Counted from the first letter of the stretch, positions 25,234-34,195 are shown. The stretch is 64,000 nt of DNA from Pseudobdellovibrionaceae bacterium (GCA_019637915.1 JAHBUV010000001.1:1-64000), one strand, 5' to 3'. Numbers and translations are program-made. Notes: generated from the letters alone by a model not told the origin.

Positions 25234-25294
25234 GTTCCTGCTTTTCCTTCTACGGACCTGGTGGGTGCCAAAGGGGGGGGGACGGCTTTGAAAG

Positions 25295-25328
25295 AAAAAC
25301 CGCGGGCCCGAGGGGTGCCGCGGTTTTT
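25295..25328. terminator. Bidirectional rho-independent terminator
   Basis: AAAAACCGCGG (25295-25305) and CCGCGGTTTTT (25318-25328) form a stem with A and T tracts on both sides. It lies between the porin gene and the convergent small secreted protein gene and can serve both. Confidence 0.85.
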
Positions 25329-25338
25329 TATTTCCGTC

Positions 25339-25656
25339 TCAAGGACGAATCACTTTGCGCAACGTGATGCCGCGGCCGAGGGCCGAGGCCTGGCGGTAAT
25401 CATCGCGGTTCAAGTTCACTTTGGCCGGATCGATGTGATAGAGCTCGACCATGTAAACGCCCGGAGTGGGGGCGAGGGACCAGCGGATCAGGTGGAAGCC
25501 CTGCTTGAAGTAGGGGTTCAGGGCTTTTTCCAGCTGCGGGGGCAAATTCGTGAGGTCGCCCGCCGCCGGTGTCGAATTGTTGGACGGAAGAGCGTGTCCA
25601 GTCACGCTGAACACGGCGGAAATCCCCAGAATCAACGTCAGCAAGTATTTTCCCAT
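25339..25656 (-). CDS. Small secreted protein of unknown function
   Basis: 105 residues from the ATG at 25656, which has GAGG about seven bases upstream; a GTG three codons earlier overlaps that site. Signal peptide at about 1-22 (ends GHALP). The mature domain (about 80 residues) is dominated by PQLEKALNPYFKQGFHLIRW and GVYMVELYHIDPAKVNL; no Cys. Family unknown. Confidence 0.68.
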   Translation of the reverse strand: MGKYLLTLILGISAVFSVTGHALPSNNSTPAAGDLTNLPPQLEKALNPYFKQGFHLIRWSLAPTPGVYMVELYHIDPAKVNLNRDDYRQASALGRGITLRKVIRP

Positions 25657-25754
25657 GATTATCACCTCGTGCCGGGAGGGGATCCAAAATCCACGCCAGC
25701 CGGGGCTTTGTCAGGAAATCCGAACATGGGTGGGCCGGCGGGTCGGTTCGCGCC

Positions 25755-26663
25755 TCAGGGCTCTTTTTTCGCGGAGATTTCTTTGAAGAAGTCCCACATC
25801 AGCTGGGTGGCGTTCGGGCCGGTGTCGCTGAAGAAAGGCAGCCGGGTGGGGAATTTGGCGCCCGGCCCGAGCAAGTGTCCCAGCCGCAAATTCTTGCTGA
25901 AACCCGACCACGCGTGACCCAGGCCCATGATCATGACGACACGGCCCCGCGTGCCTTTCTCCGAATCGAAATCGAAGACCGTGGCGGGATGATCGAGGTC
26001 TTTCATTTCTTGTTGGGAGGAGGGGGGATTTTTCGTCACGAAGTCGGCGATGAGGCGCCAGGCGTTTTGCGGATGCACGACGGTGTCGAGGGATCCGTGC
26101 ACCACCATCAGGGAGCCCGTGAATCTTTCCGGCCGGCAAGGGCCCCGGGAGGTGGCGGTCGAGGGGCCTTCTTTCAAGACCTTCTCGGCCTCTTCCAGGG
26201 TCCGGGCCAGACCGTAGGAGGCGCCGGAGTGCAGGGCGCCCGCTGTGAAGTCGTCGGGAAAGCAGGCCAGCAGTCCCGCCGCGGTCACGGCGCCGGAGGA
26301 AAGACCGACGACGAAGGTGTCGGGATTTTTCAGGCGCAAGGACTCTTTCAGGGAGTTCACCTCCTCGTGAATCCCGCGCAGCTGCCCGGAGTCGGGCCGT
26401 TGATTTTCCGGCAAAAACCAGCTCCAGCAATTCAAGGGATTCGACCCCGCGGGCACTTGCAGGTAAAGCACCACGATGTTCCCGGCGTCAGCGAGCTGGT
26501 TCCATCCGGTCCCGAGCGCCATCGCCTCCGCCGATTGCAGGCATCCGTGCAGGACGACCACGAGTTTCGCCGTCTCCGGTTTCATTGCGACCGGCACATA
26601 AACCATGCCCGCCTTCGCCGACAACCCCATCCCCATCATCAAAAAAACCAACAAGCTCTTCAT
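25755..26663 (-). CDS. PHB-depolymerase-family secreted esterase
   Basis: 302 residues from the ATG at 26663, chosen because a signal peptide (about 1-18) starts there. Upstream in-frame sequence is a palindromic repeat. LVVVLHGCLQSAEAMALGTGW is the oxyanion region of the poly(3-hydroxybutyrate) depolymerase-like esterase family. The nucleophile is Ser122 in GLSSGA. The acid is the Asp in HGSLDTVVHPQNA, and the His is in GLGHAWSG. Members hydrolyse polyesters or ester-linked sugars (for example feruloyl groups) outside the cell; the substrate here is unknown. Confidence 0.88.
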   Translation of the reverse strand: MKSLLVFLMMGMGLSAKAGMVYVPVAMKPETAKLVVVLHGCLQSAEAMALGTGWNQLADAGNIVVLYLQVPAGSNPLNCWSWFLPENQRPDSGQLRGIHEEVNSLKESLRLKNPDTFVVGLSSGAVTAAGLLACFPDDFTAGALHSGASYGLARTLEEAEKVLKEGPSTATSRGPCRPERFTGSLMVVHGSLDTVVHPQNAWRLIADFVTKNPPSSQQEMKDLDHPATVFDFDSEKGTRGRVVMIMGLGHAWSGFSKNLRLGHLLGPGAKFPTRLPFFSDTGPNATQLMWDFFKEISAKKEP

Positions 26664-26714
26664 GCCCCCAGCATCCCCTCGACCCCCCTGGAGCAACAAC
26701 CCCAGCCGCACCGC

Positions 26715-26775
26715 AAAAGGTGCCAGGTCCTGTTTGGAGATGCGCTGCATCTCCAAACAGGACCTGGCACCTTTT
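26715..26775. repeat. Long perfect palindrome (REP-like element)
   Basis: Left arm 26715-26743, loop GCT 26744-26746, right arm 26747-26775: 29 bp without mismatch, starting AAAAGGTGCCAGGTCCTG. It sits upstream of the esterase gene, between divergent genes. It is not a standard terminator, since no gene ends here. The form, a small dispersed imperfect-to-perfect hairpin with a GGTGCC edge, is that of REP elements mobilised by RAYT transposases. Confidence 0.8.
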
Positions 26776-26902
26776 GGGGAGGGGTGTTTCAAGGTGAGAT
26801 GGAGGGTGTTTTCCCTTGAGACGTTTCAACATTTTTCCTTGGGGAAGCCGCCATTTGTGACGATTCTCACTTAGACTGAAAGAGTGTGGACGGGGGAGTG
26901 TC

Positions 26903-28810
26903 ATGCCCAGGACGATTCGTCTGGCGATGTCGGTGGTCGTGGTCGGTTTGCAGCTGGTCGCGTTCTTGAATTGTTCGGGCGGCATGCAGAGCCTGCTTGA
27001 TGCGGAAAACGCCTCCCTCTCGAATCTCCAGCCTCAAATCATTAACAATCAGTATCGTTTGCTGGGCGACATGCTTGTGCAGGTGGATGTTTATGACCGC
27101 TGGCAGGCCGGCCTCATGGACGGTGAGGTCAGCCGTGAGTTCGACGTGCAATCCGCCCACTACAACATCGGCATGAAGTACTGGCCGGGCGGCATCATCC
27201 CGGTCAAATATGATTACAACGAAGCGACCTTCACCGCCGCCGAGAGCCAGGATTTCAAAAACAAAATCCAGATGGCCTGCAATGCCTGGGGTCAGCACGC
27301 CAACATCCGTTGCGTCGAGTACAACGGCACGCAGGAGTATTACCTGGCGGCCATTCTCGCCACGTACGACGAGATGAAGGCCGGCTGCGGCACTTTCGCC
27401 GGCGCCTGCGCGACCTATCCTCTGGGAACCGCGCGCCGTTTCCTTTATGCCCTCACCACGGCCGGGGCCGCGACCGTTTTGCACGAGTTCGGCCATGCCT
27501 TGGGCTTCGTGCACGAGCACCAGCGCCCCGACCTCGACACGTACTACACCTATCCCGCCACCTTGCCGCCGGGGGTGAGCCAGGCGCAGTACAACGCCGT
27601 GAAGCCGGTGAGCGCCTCGCGACCGCTGGGGGAGTATGACCCTCAGTCCATCATGCACTACGCTTACAACGTCTTGAAAGACAGCAGCGTCCTGCTCAAG
27701 AACGAGTACAGCTCGATGGCCCTGGTCATGCGCACCTCGGCGGACATGCGCCTTTCCCCTTTCGACGCCGAGGGCGTGCAGCGTTTGTACGGCGCTCCGA
27801 CCCAGGCCGCGGGCCGCGCTTGTGAAACGCCGTCCGCGACGAAATTCGTTTTCCCGCACAACACGCAGTACGCCTTCTTCGAGAGCGAAACCGCCGTGAA
27901 CGCGAGCTGCAAATACCAGGTGCGCACCTGCCAGAACGGCACGCTCTCCGGCGGGGAAACCTACCGCCACGCCCGTTGCGTCTCCGTCTGCCAGACCCGA
28001 GACGGCGGGCAATTCATGGGAACCCAGCGCGTGTACGCGGCCATCCCGGGCGAAACGGCGTACTACAGCCTGGAGCTGAATTGCGAGGGCAGCATCGCCC
28101 GCATCCGCACGGACAGCATCCGCCTTTGCACGGCCTCCGGTCAGTGCCAGGCGACGAGCTACCTGGAGGCCGGTGAGAAGATCACCCTCACGAACCGAGC
28201 GTCGGATTACCTCTCGAAAGCTCCGGGCGCGCAGGCGATGTCCTGCACCTTCGGGGGGCAGACGGTGAACGACGGTTCCCGCGTCACCGCCTACCGGGTG
28301 GCGAGCGTGCCCTCCGGCAAATCGTGCAGTTCCGAGTCGGAATTGCGTCAATGCAGCAATGGCACCCTGTCGGGCTCCTTCGCGTATTCATCCTGCCAGG
28401 TGGAAGCCGCGCCGAGCGTGATGGACTACCTGACGCCGCAGGAGCAGAAGCGCGCCAAGTACATCATCCAGGTCTACAAGAAAGCCCTGCTGCGCGAGCC
28501 GGATGACCGCGGCCTGATCTTCTGGTCCCGTGATTACGAGGGCTACAACGGCTGCCGCAACGTCACGAAGGCTTTCCTGACCTCGCCGGAAGCGCTGCAA
28601 GTGCAGAGCAAGCTGAACAACCGCGATTTCGTTCACTACGCTTACGACCTCATCCTGATCCGCGACAGCTATCAGGATGCGGCGGGCGCCGCGTTCTGGA
28701 CGGGCATCCTCGATCGCGGCGAGGCGAGCCGCGCCGACGTCCTCAATGAGTTCTTCAAAAGCGCGGAGCTCGGCACTCTCTGCACCCAAACCTACGGTAT
28801 TGAGCCGTGA
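26903..28810 (+). CDS. Astacin-type (M12A) metalloprotease lipoprotein with a DUF4214-like tail
   Basis: 635 residues. The signal peptide ends with a lipobox-like FLNC (Cys about residue 24). The protease domain, about 90-300, has the full astacin zinc site HEFGHALGFVHEHQRPD with H194, E195, H198, H204 and R208, and a Met-turn SIMHY (M251, Y253). Two Cys-rich repeats follow (each with a C.NGTLSG core, near 345 and 480). The C-terminal ~125 residues (VYKKALLREPDDRGLIFWSR, YDLILIRDSYQDAAGAAFWTG, DVLNEFFKSAEL) are DUF4214-like. A probable surface or periplasmic endopeptidase; in a predator it could act on prey or self envelope proteins (inference). A strong hairpin follows. Confidence 0.92.
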   Translation: MPRTIRLAMSVVVVGLQLVAFLNCSGGMQSLLDAENASLSNLQPQIINNQYRLLGDMLVQVDVYDRWQAGLMDGEVSREFDVQSAHYNIGMKYWPGGIIPVKYDYNEATFTAAESQDFKNKIQMACNAWGQHANIRCVEYNGTQEYYLAAILATYDEMKAGCGTFAGACATYPLGTARRFLYALTTAGAATVLHEFGHALGFVHEHQRPDLDTYYTYPATLPPGVSQAQYNAVKPVSASRPLGEYDPQSIMHYAYNVLKDSSVLLKNEYSSMALVMRTSADMRLSPFDAEGVQRLYGAPTQAAGRACETPSATKFVFPHNTQYAFFESETAVNASCKYQVRTCQNGTLSGGETYRHARCVSVCQTRDGGQFMGTQRVYAAIPGETAYYSLELNCEGSIARIRTDSIRLCTASGQCQATSYLEAGEKITLTNRASDYLSKAPGAQAMSCTFGGQTVNDGSRVTAYRVASVPSGKSCSSESELRQCSNGTLSGSFAYSSCQVEAAPSVMDYLTPQEQKRAKYIIQVYKKALLREPDDRGLIFWSRDYEGYNGCRNVTKAFLTSPEALQVQSKLNNRDFVHYAYDLILIRDSYQDAAGAAFWTGILDRGEASRADVLNEFFKSAELGTLCTQTYGIEP

Positions 28811-28823
28811 TCAAACATCAGTT

Positions 28824-28871
28824 CACCGCAATCAAAAGCAGCGGGATCACCCGCTGCTTTTGATTGCGGTG
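28824..28871 (+). terminator. Long hairpin after the astacin gene
   Basis: CACCGCAATCAAAAGCAGCGGG (28824-28845), loop ATCA, and its exact complement (28850-28871): a 22-bp perfect stem starting 13 bases after the stop. The stem contains internal A and T runs, as in many long factor-independent terminators. It could also be a dispersed palindrome. Confidence 0.7.
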
Positions 28872-29069
28872 AGCGATCCTGTCCCTCGAGTCAGCGGCGA
28901 TAAGGTCATTTATCCTTAACAGGGCCTTCTAGCGCTCCGATGGCAAGTTTTCCTGGACTCATCCATAGTCCAACTTTTCACGAAAAATCCCCATAATGAA
29001 TGATCTTCGGGAAAAATTCCCCAAATATGAAAACGCAACCAACATTCAAAGATGGAAAAAGGAGGTTTC

Positions 29070-29651
29070 ATGTCGTTTTCCAAGTATCTCGTTGCGGCTT
29101 TCTTGACGGTGGGTGGTTCCCTGGCGCAAGCGGCTTCCGGCAAGGGTGGTTTCGGCTTCAATGTGGGCATGGGTCTCCCGTACACGCAGCAGGCCGGCTT
29201 GAATTACCAATTCTCGGAGCGTTTCGGTGTGGCGGTCGGTTACAATCTTTTTGATTTCAGCATCGACAAGTCCGGTTTGAAGCTCTCGATGCCGGAGCTG
29301 ATGTTCAATTACCATCCCTTCGCCGGCTCTTTCTTCATCGGTCTTGGCGCCGGTCAGGAAAAACTCGAGGTCGTCTCGACCGACACGGTCGCCAACAAGA
29401 GCTTGAAAATCGAAGTTTCCGCCATGACGACCATTCTGAAAACCGGTTGGATGTGGGGTCTTGCGAACGGCGGTTTCTGGTTCGGGATGGACGTCGCCTA
29501 CGTCAAGCCGGGCAGCTCGGACCCGACCGTGACCTCCACGGGTTTCACCCCCACGGATCAGCAGTACCTCGATGCCATTGACGCGGCCAAAAAGTTCGGT
29601 GAAACCGCTTACACGAACATCACCTTCGCCCGTTTGGGCTGGATTTTCTGA
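29070..29651 (+). CDS. Small outer-membrane beta-barrel protein
   Basis: 193 residues from the ATG at 29070 after a strong AAGGAGG. Signal peptide at about 1-21 (ends LAQA). Alternating strands rich in Gly, Phe and Tyr (GGFGFNVGMGLPY, FGVAVGYNLFDF, FFIGLGAGQE, FWFGMDVAYVKPG) and a C-terminal aromatic residue (ARLGWIF) are the signature of an 8-10 strand barrel recognised by the BAM complex. It is monocistronic, with its own terminator. Confidence 0.82.
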   Translation: MSFSKYLVAAFLTVGGSLAQAASGKGGFGFNVGMGLPYTQQAGLNYQFSERFGVAVGYNLFDFSIDKSGLKLSMPELMFNYHPFAGSFFIGLGAGQEKLEVVSTDTVANKSLKIEVSAMTTILKTGWMWGLANGGFWFGMDVAYVKPGSSDPTVTSTGFTPTDQQYLDAIDAAKKFGETAYTNITFARLGWIF

Positions 29652-29677
29652 GATCAAGAATCTTCCTGATTTCACCA

Positions 29678-29703
29678 CAGCGGCCCGCTGGCCGCTGTTT
29701 TTT
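29678..29703 (+). terminator. Rho-independent terminator
   Basis: CAGCGGCC (29678-29685), loop CGCT, GGCCGCTG (29690-29697), followed by six T. It ends the barrel protein gene. Confidence 0.88.
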
Positions 29704-29777
29704 GAGGGCCCCGCGGAGCTCATTCTCAAGAGGTTCCATCGTTGACCGTGAGCCTTCCTTTCTGCTGAGATCAAAAG

Positions 29778-30440
29778 ATGAAAGTTTACGTTTTCAAATC
29801 ATTGCCGCCGTTTCTCTGGGGTTACACGCGCGATCTGCGGGCCCTGTGGACTCTCGAGGAGTGCGGGATCCCCTACGAAACGATCGGGCTCGACTGCGGG
29901 CCGAATGGCCTGGCGGATGAAACTTGGTTCGAGCCGATTTCGCCCTTCAAACAGGTCCCGGTGATCGACGACGACGGCTACATCCTGACGGAGTCGGGGG
30001 CGATCCTTTTTTACCTCGCGGAGAAGTCGGGGAAATTGATCCCTCGGGATCTTCCGGCGCGTGCGCAGGTTTACCGCTGGGGAATCACGTCGTTGAGCAA
30101 CGTCGAGCTGATGGGGCTGCCGGTCCTGCTCGCCGATCTTCAGGGCGATTCGAACCCGCACGCCCAGGCATTGCGTCCCTGGCATGTTGAAATGCTCGGG
30201 CGTTTCCTGGAGCCCATCGACCGGATGCTGACGTCCCAAGCTTTCGCGACCGGCCCTGACTTCACCGTCGCCGACGTCCTTCTCACCTGCGTGCTGCGCG
30301 AACTCCGCAAGACGGAGATCTTGCGCCAATACCCGCACGTCGAAAGCTACCGCCTCCGTTGTGAAACCCGCCCGGCGTTCGTCAAAACGCTCAGCGAGTA
30401 CGAAGACCGCCTTGGCATCCCCCGCGGCAGCGCGAAGTAG
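29778..30440 (+). CDS. Glutathione S-transferase family protein
   Basis: 220 residues. The thioredoxin-fold N-domain is clear: the start MKVYVFKSLPPFLWGYTRDL, then FKQVPVIDDDGYILTESGAI, which has the cis-Pro (VPV) and the glutathione-contacting ES motif. A helical C-domain follows, with the family's TVADVLLTCVLREL segment holding the N-capping Asp. GSTs conjugate or reduce substrates with glutathione; whether this one is catalytic is unknown. It converges on map. Confidence 0.88.
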   Translation: MKVYVFKSLPPFLWGYTRDLRALWTLEECGIPYETIGLDCGPNGLADETWFEPISPFKQVPVIDDDGYILTESGAILFYLAEKSGKLIPRDLPARAQVYRWGITSLSNVELMGLPVLLADLQGDSNPHAQALRPWHVEMLGRFLEPIDRMLTSQAFATGPDFTVADVLLTCVLRELRKTEILRQYPHVESYRLRCETRPAFVKTLSEYEDRLGIPRGSAK

Positions 30441-30496
30441 TTTCCGGCCGTGAGATCGACGGGCCCTCGCCGTGAAAAAAGGCGATCCGCCGCCCC

Positions 30497-31246
30497 TTAG
30501 GCGGGCAGAGTCATGATGAGCGGTTTCCCCTTCGTGATCACGATCGTGTGCTCGTATTGCGCGGTGAAGACCCCGGGGCTCGTCACCAGCGTCCAGCCAT
30601 CGCCGTTTTCGGAGACTTCCCGGGCCCCGGAGGAGACGAAGGGTTCGATCGTGATCACCTGATTCTCGCGCAGCACGCGCCGGTCCTTCTTGTCGTAGTA
30701 TCCCGCGATGAAGCCGGGCTCTTCGTGAAGAGCGCGGCCGACGCCGTGGCTGCCGAGGTTTTCGATGACGGTGAGTCCGTGCCGGCGGGCCTCCGTCTCG
30801 ATGGCGAGGCCGATGCGGTTCAACTTCGCCCCGGCGCGGGCTTCGAGCAGGGCGTTCTCCAGGGCTTGGCGGGTGACGTCACAGAGTTGCCGGTGAAGCT
30901 TCGACTCGGGAGGCACGATCGCGGAGCCGCCGGTGTCGGCGAAGTAGCCATCCAGCTCGGCGGACACGTCGATGTTCACGAGATCCCCGGCGCGAATGAC
31001 CCGGACCCCCGGAATGCCGTGAGCCGCCTCTTCATTGACGCTGATGCAGGTGTCACCCGGAAAGTCGTAGGTGAGCCGCGGCGCCGACCGCGCCCCCTGC
31101 GACGCCAGAAAAGCGCCGCCCAGGGCATCGAGCTCGGCCGTCGTGATGCCCGGCTCCAGCTTTGAGTGCATTAACTGAAGGCAACGGGCGACGATGCGCC
31201 CGATCCGGCGGAGGCCATCCAGGTCTTTTTCCGAAGTGATCGACAT
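30497..31246 (-). CDS. map: Methionine aminopeptidase, type I
   Basis: 249 residues, the usual length of type Ia MetAP. The five metal ligands can be placed: Asp in NIDVSAELDGYF, Asp in ADTGGS, His in SHGVGRALHE, Glu in ITIEPFV and Glu in QYEHTIVI. It removes N-terminal Met from nascent proteins in the cytoplasm. It lies just left of the AT-rich insertion, with its start at 31246, so the promoter region abuts the island boundary. Confidence 0.95.
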   Translation of the reverse strand: MSITSEKDLDGLRRIGRIVARCLQLMHSKLEPGITTAELDALGGAFLASQGARSAPRLTYDFPGDTCISVNEEAAHGIPGVRVIRAGDLVNIDVSAELDGYFADTGGSAIVPPESKLHRQLCDVTRQALENALLEARAGAKLNRIGLAIETEARRHGLTVIENLGSHGVGRALHEEPGFIAGYYDKKDRRVLRENQVITIEPFVSSGAREVSENGDGWTLVTSPGVFTAQYEHTIVITKGKPLIMTLPA

Positions 31247-31380
31247 GGGTTGATTCTACCCGGAAACAGGGGATTTGGCTATCCAACCAGCTCATAGGCG
31301 ATTGGAAGTGTACACCCTGAAGCAGGAGGACTTATTGTGAGCCGGTCGGAAATTTGTCTGAATGAAATGTGATATGAAAT

Positions 31381-31809
31381 TTGGTGGACCAAACAAGACA
31401 CGGGGCGAACGAGTTCCATCTTGTTGATTTCATTACCATCTACTTCAGTCCCAAACATCTCGATTCCACCGAAATCAAACGTTTATACGTTAACGAAGCC
31501 CTTTCCGCATCTCAAATTGCCGGAAAATTTGGAGTCTCCAAAACTTTCATTGTGGGCGTAATCAACCGCTTGAAAATTGGGCCAAAATCTTCCGTTGGAA
31601 GAAAAACCAACCCAAATAACTACCGGCATCATAATCCGCCTTATGGCTATGCGGTGAGAAACGGAAAACTCGTTCTGAATAATGCGGAAGTCAAAATCTG
31701 TCGGGCTGTCGTGGAACTCATGGGCCGAAAAAAACAAGGAGCTCGAAGTGCTGCTCGTGTCCTAGAGGAAAAGGGCTTCAAGAATAATCACGCGTGCCCC
31801 TTCATATAG
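31381..31809 (+). pseudogene. Recombinase-like fragment with a helix-turn-helix
   Basis: 142 codons from a TTG; no convincing ribosome binding site. Residues ~28-66 contain an HTH (ALSASQIAGKFGVSKTFIVG). NPPYGYAVRNGKLVLNNAEVK and the segment RSAARVLEEKGFKNN resemble the recombinase domain that follows the catalytic domain in large serine recombinases. The catalytic domain and zinc ribbon are missing. Probably a remnant; a small intact regulator is the alternative. Confidence 0.5.
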
Positions 31810-31815
31810 GCTCAG

Positions 31816-32250
31816 TTAAAGGGTTAGGCTGGCTTTATATTGTGCGAACTCATCTAGTAGTATTTGACGGCCTTCTGGGTCCGTTATCCGAAGTAACATA
31901 TCTCTAATCTGAAGATAGGCTTGCTTCTGATATTTTAGAATAAGGTCGCCAAATTCATTTAAGAGAAAAATACGACGTGCTTCTTGATCAGTCTCAGGAA
32001 TGAGCGGCGAAAGAATAATAAGACACCTCTTCTCCGGCTCCTTTTTAAGCTCAACCTCTTTAACAGCAGGCGAGAACTCCACTTTTGCGCCTGTTATAAG
32101 AAACGCGCCAAGATCAGGGACATCACCCTTGCTCGAATCCGAATACCGCTTGTGCACGAAATATAAGAGGGCATCTAGCTCCTTTGCTGATTCTTCAGGA
32201 GTGGGTAGTCCCGTTCTGTAGCCACTTCTTTTATGACCGTCCGCCGCCAA
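31816..32250 (-). CDS. Hypothetical protein in the AT-rich insertion
   Basis: 144 residues from a TTG at 32250 (an in-frame TAG lies five codons upstream; no ATG is available). The product is soluble, charged, and helical in its second half (RRIFLLNEFGDLILKYQKQA). No signal peptide, membrane segment or known motif. It ends seven bases from the convergent recombinase fragment. Base composition is like the island. Confidence 0.5.
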   Translation of the reverse strand: MAADGHKRSGYRTGLPTPEESAKELDALLYFVHKRYSDSSKGDVPDLGAFLITGAKVEFSPAVKEVELKKEPEKRCLIILSPLIPETDQEARRIFLLNEFGDLILKYQKQAYLQIRDMLLRITDPEGRQILLDEFAQYKASLTL

Positions 32251-32320
32251 TTTCAGTAGGCACTAAATCTGCATAAGTGCATTTGAAACCTAGAAGTCTA
32301 ATTTAAAAAGGAATGAAACC

Positions 32321-32674
32321 ATGAAATTGTCGATCTTTTTTGCACTCTTTGCAGTTATGAGCGTAGCCCACGCTGGTGAATTAAGTGCGGGTGACTACTC
32401 CGTAGGTAAATGCGCCCAAGGGGTAAAGGACTGGGCTTATGGTCCAGCGATGGATTTGCGTTGGAGTGAGTTGCGGACGGTTCAAGAGGTTCAGAACGGT
32501 AACTACTGCCTTTTCTTTGTAGGCGCAGACGATTTTTCAGGGAGTGGACGTTCGCTTATTTCATATCTTTTGGAAGTTGATTCAAATAACTGCAAAGTGA
32601 CTAAACTTCTTAAGTACGGTTATGAAACCCAAGGTGGCTTAGACGAATGTAAATTCTCACAGGTTAAAAAGTAA
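32321..32674 (+). CDS. Small secreted protein in the AT-rich insertion
   Basis: 117 residues with a clean signal peptide (MKLSIFFALFAVMSVAHA, cleaved about residue 18) and AAGGAA upstream. Four Cys in the mature part suggest two disulfides. No family recognised. It is likely intact cargo of the insertion. Confidence 0.65.
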   Translation: MKLSIFFALFAVMSVAHAGELSAGDYSVGKCAQGVKDWAYGPAMDLRWSELRTVQEVQNGNYCLFFVGADDFSGSGRSLISYLLEVDSNNCKVTKLLKYGYETQGGLDECKFSQVKK

Positions 32675-32891
32675 GTAGAGCTGCTTCGCACAGTTATCTG
32701 CCGATTGCTAATCACTGCCTTAAAAATTATCATGAAAACAAAAATTCTCGGCAAGCCCGAGCATTTTTCATTCTAGAGGCTGAATATTTTCTCGCGCTTT
32801 TCTGGTCAAACATAAATCAGGTGATCAGGTTTTATTCAGCTCCTAAAGGAACAAAGAATTCTGTTCGGATTGATTTTCGCCCGATCTTTAA

Positions 32892-34169
32892 AGCAGTACG
32901 AGTGGATGGAATATTTCTAGCGTCGATAACCGCAATGAGGCTTGGGGTGAGATTGTAGAGTGGTACGTTGATAAGGATTACTCGGGAAAGGACACCAATC
33001 GTCCGGGGTTCCAAAAAATGATGGGCGACATAGCCGCCGGAAGAATCAACGCTGTGATTGTGACGGAGCTGTCACGTTTGAGTAGAAGTGTGAAAGACTT
33101 CTGCGATCTTTATGAATTCTTGAAGCTCCATAAAATCACCTTCTTTTCCTTGCGAGAAAACTTTGACACATCGACGCCTGCCGGTGAACTCATGATCATG
33201 CAGTCAATTGCATTTGCTCAATTTGAACGTCATTCAATTGTAGACCGGATTCGCAAGGGCGCTAGAGCGAGAGCCGAAAGAGGCTTGGGTCACGGCTATG
33301 TGGCCCTAGGGTTTAAGTTGGTTGAGCACCGCCCAAATCACCGTGAGATTGACCCTAAAGAGAAACCTTATGTGCAGTTGATCTTTGATAAAATGCTTGA
33401 ACTAAAGCGTTTGTCGAAAGTTGTGGACTTTCTAAATGGTGAAGGCCTCAAAACGAAAGAGTTCATAACCAAGGACGGAAAAAAACGTGGTGGGAATCGG
33501 TGGACCAGAGGAAGCCTGCACTCCCGAAAGCTTCGCTCATCTGGTAACCAGCATCTTCACCGCTGTAAGGTGGAGAACGTTCCTGCCGTTCAGGTGGAAG
33601 AGGCCGTAGTAGGTCGCTTAAAGGAGTTGGCTAAGGATAAATTGTTAATTGAGGAGCTTGCGAGGGAGTCCGCAAAACTGTCCTTACGAAGCACGAAATC
33701 GAATAGTGATATGCTGGAGCTTCGCGAATCCGAAGCGGTCAAACTGCGTACAAAAGTGCATAACCTAGTTGAAGCTATTGAGGATGAAAGTGATAAGGTT
33801 GCACGGAAGGGCCTGACGGCTCGCTTAAGCAACCTGCAAGTTCAGCTCGAGCAATGCGAAGGCTATATTTTAAAGGCGCGGGAAGAGTTAAATCGCAATA
33901 GTAATGTGGTGGACGTAAAGTCTGTTTTTTCTTTGTTGAAAGCATTCAGAAGTGAGTTCGACAAAATTGACATATCCATGCAGGCAGAAGTTTTAAAGGA
34001 CATAGTAGCAGAGATCGAAGTTCACCCAGACGGAATCCAGGTGAAATACATAGGCTTAGGCAGTGGGAACACGAAAGGACCGGCATCGAGCCGGTCTTTC
34101 GTTCGTTCCGTGTCTAAATTGGTGGACCTGGACGGGATCGAACCGACGACCTCTAACATGCCATGCTAG
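32892..34169 (+). pseudogene. Decayed large serine recombinase
   Basis: The open frame from 32892 encodes EIVEWYVDKDYSGKDTNRPGF before the first ATG (33018), so the true N-terminus, including the catalytic Ser region (RVS..Q), lies upstream and is broken by a TAA at 32889-32891 and an apparent frameshift; VRVDGIFLASI in another frame may be its relic. The resolvase core is good: VIVTELSRLSRS, FDTSTPAGELMIMQSIAFAQ. Next comes the recombinase domain with NRWTRGSLHS. It then jumps directly to HRCKVENVPAVQVEEAV, so the first half of the zinc ribbon and ~60-80 residues are deleted. A coiled-coil stretch follows. The last 17 or so codons are read through tRNA-Ala. Inactive by inference. Confidence 0.8.
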
Positions 34170-34195
34170 CGCTCTCCCAGCTGAGCTACAGGCCC
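34120..34195 (-). tRNA. tRNA-Ala (anticodon GGC)
   Basis: Minus strand: acceptor GGGCCTG pairs with CAGGTCC (one G-U), D arm AGCTCAGCTGGGAGAGC, anticodon stem CTAGC/GTTAG with loop ATGGCAT, T arm GTCGG-TTCGATC-CCGTC, discriminator A and encoded CCA. It marks the right edge of the AT-rich insertion and overlaps the 3' end of the recombinase frame. Confidence 0.95.

Larger units (their letters stand above)
31260..34195. mobile_element. AT-richer insertion with recombinase remnants, ending at tRNA-Ala
   Basis: Base composition and codon use drop sharply from about 31.3 kb to 34.1 kb relative to both sides. The segment holds a recombinase-like fragment, a minus-strand hypothetical gene, a small secreted protein and a decayed serine recombinase that runs into tRNA-Ala. 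This suggests a degraded integrative element or the scar of one. I could not find a clear direct repeat of the tRNA 3' end at the left side, so boundaries are approximate. Confidence 0.6.

Noticed and set aside
25251-25275. Possible further copy of the GGTGCC palindrome near a G9 run
   Set aside because: Only a few bases agree with the 26.7-kb element and there is no second arm.
34120-34169. C-terminal end of the recombinase as a protein domain
   Set aside because: These codons are the antisense of tRNA-Ala; read-through into a tRNA is a common artefact for recombinases integrated beside tRNAs.
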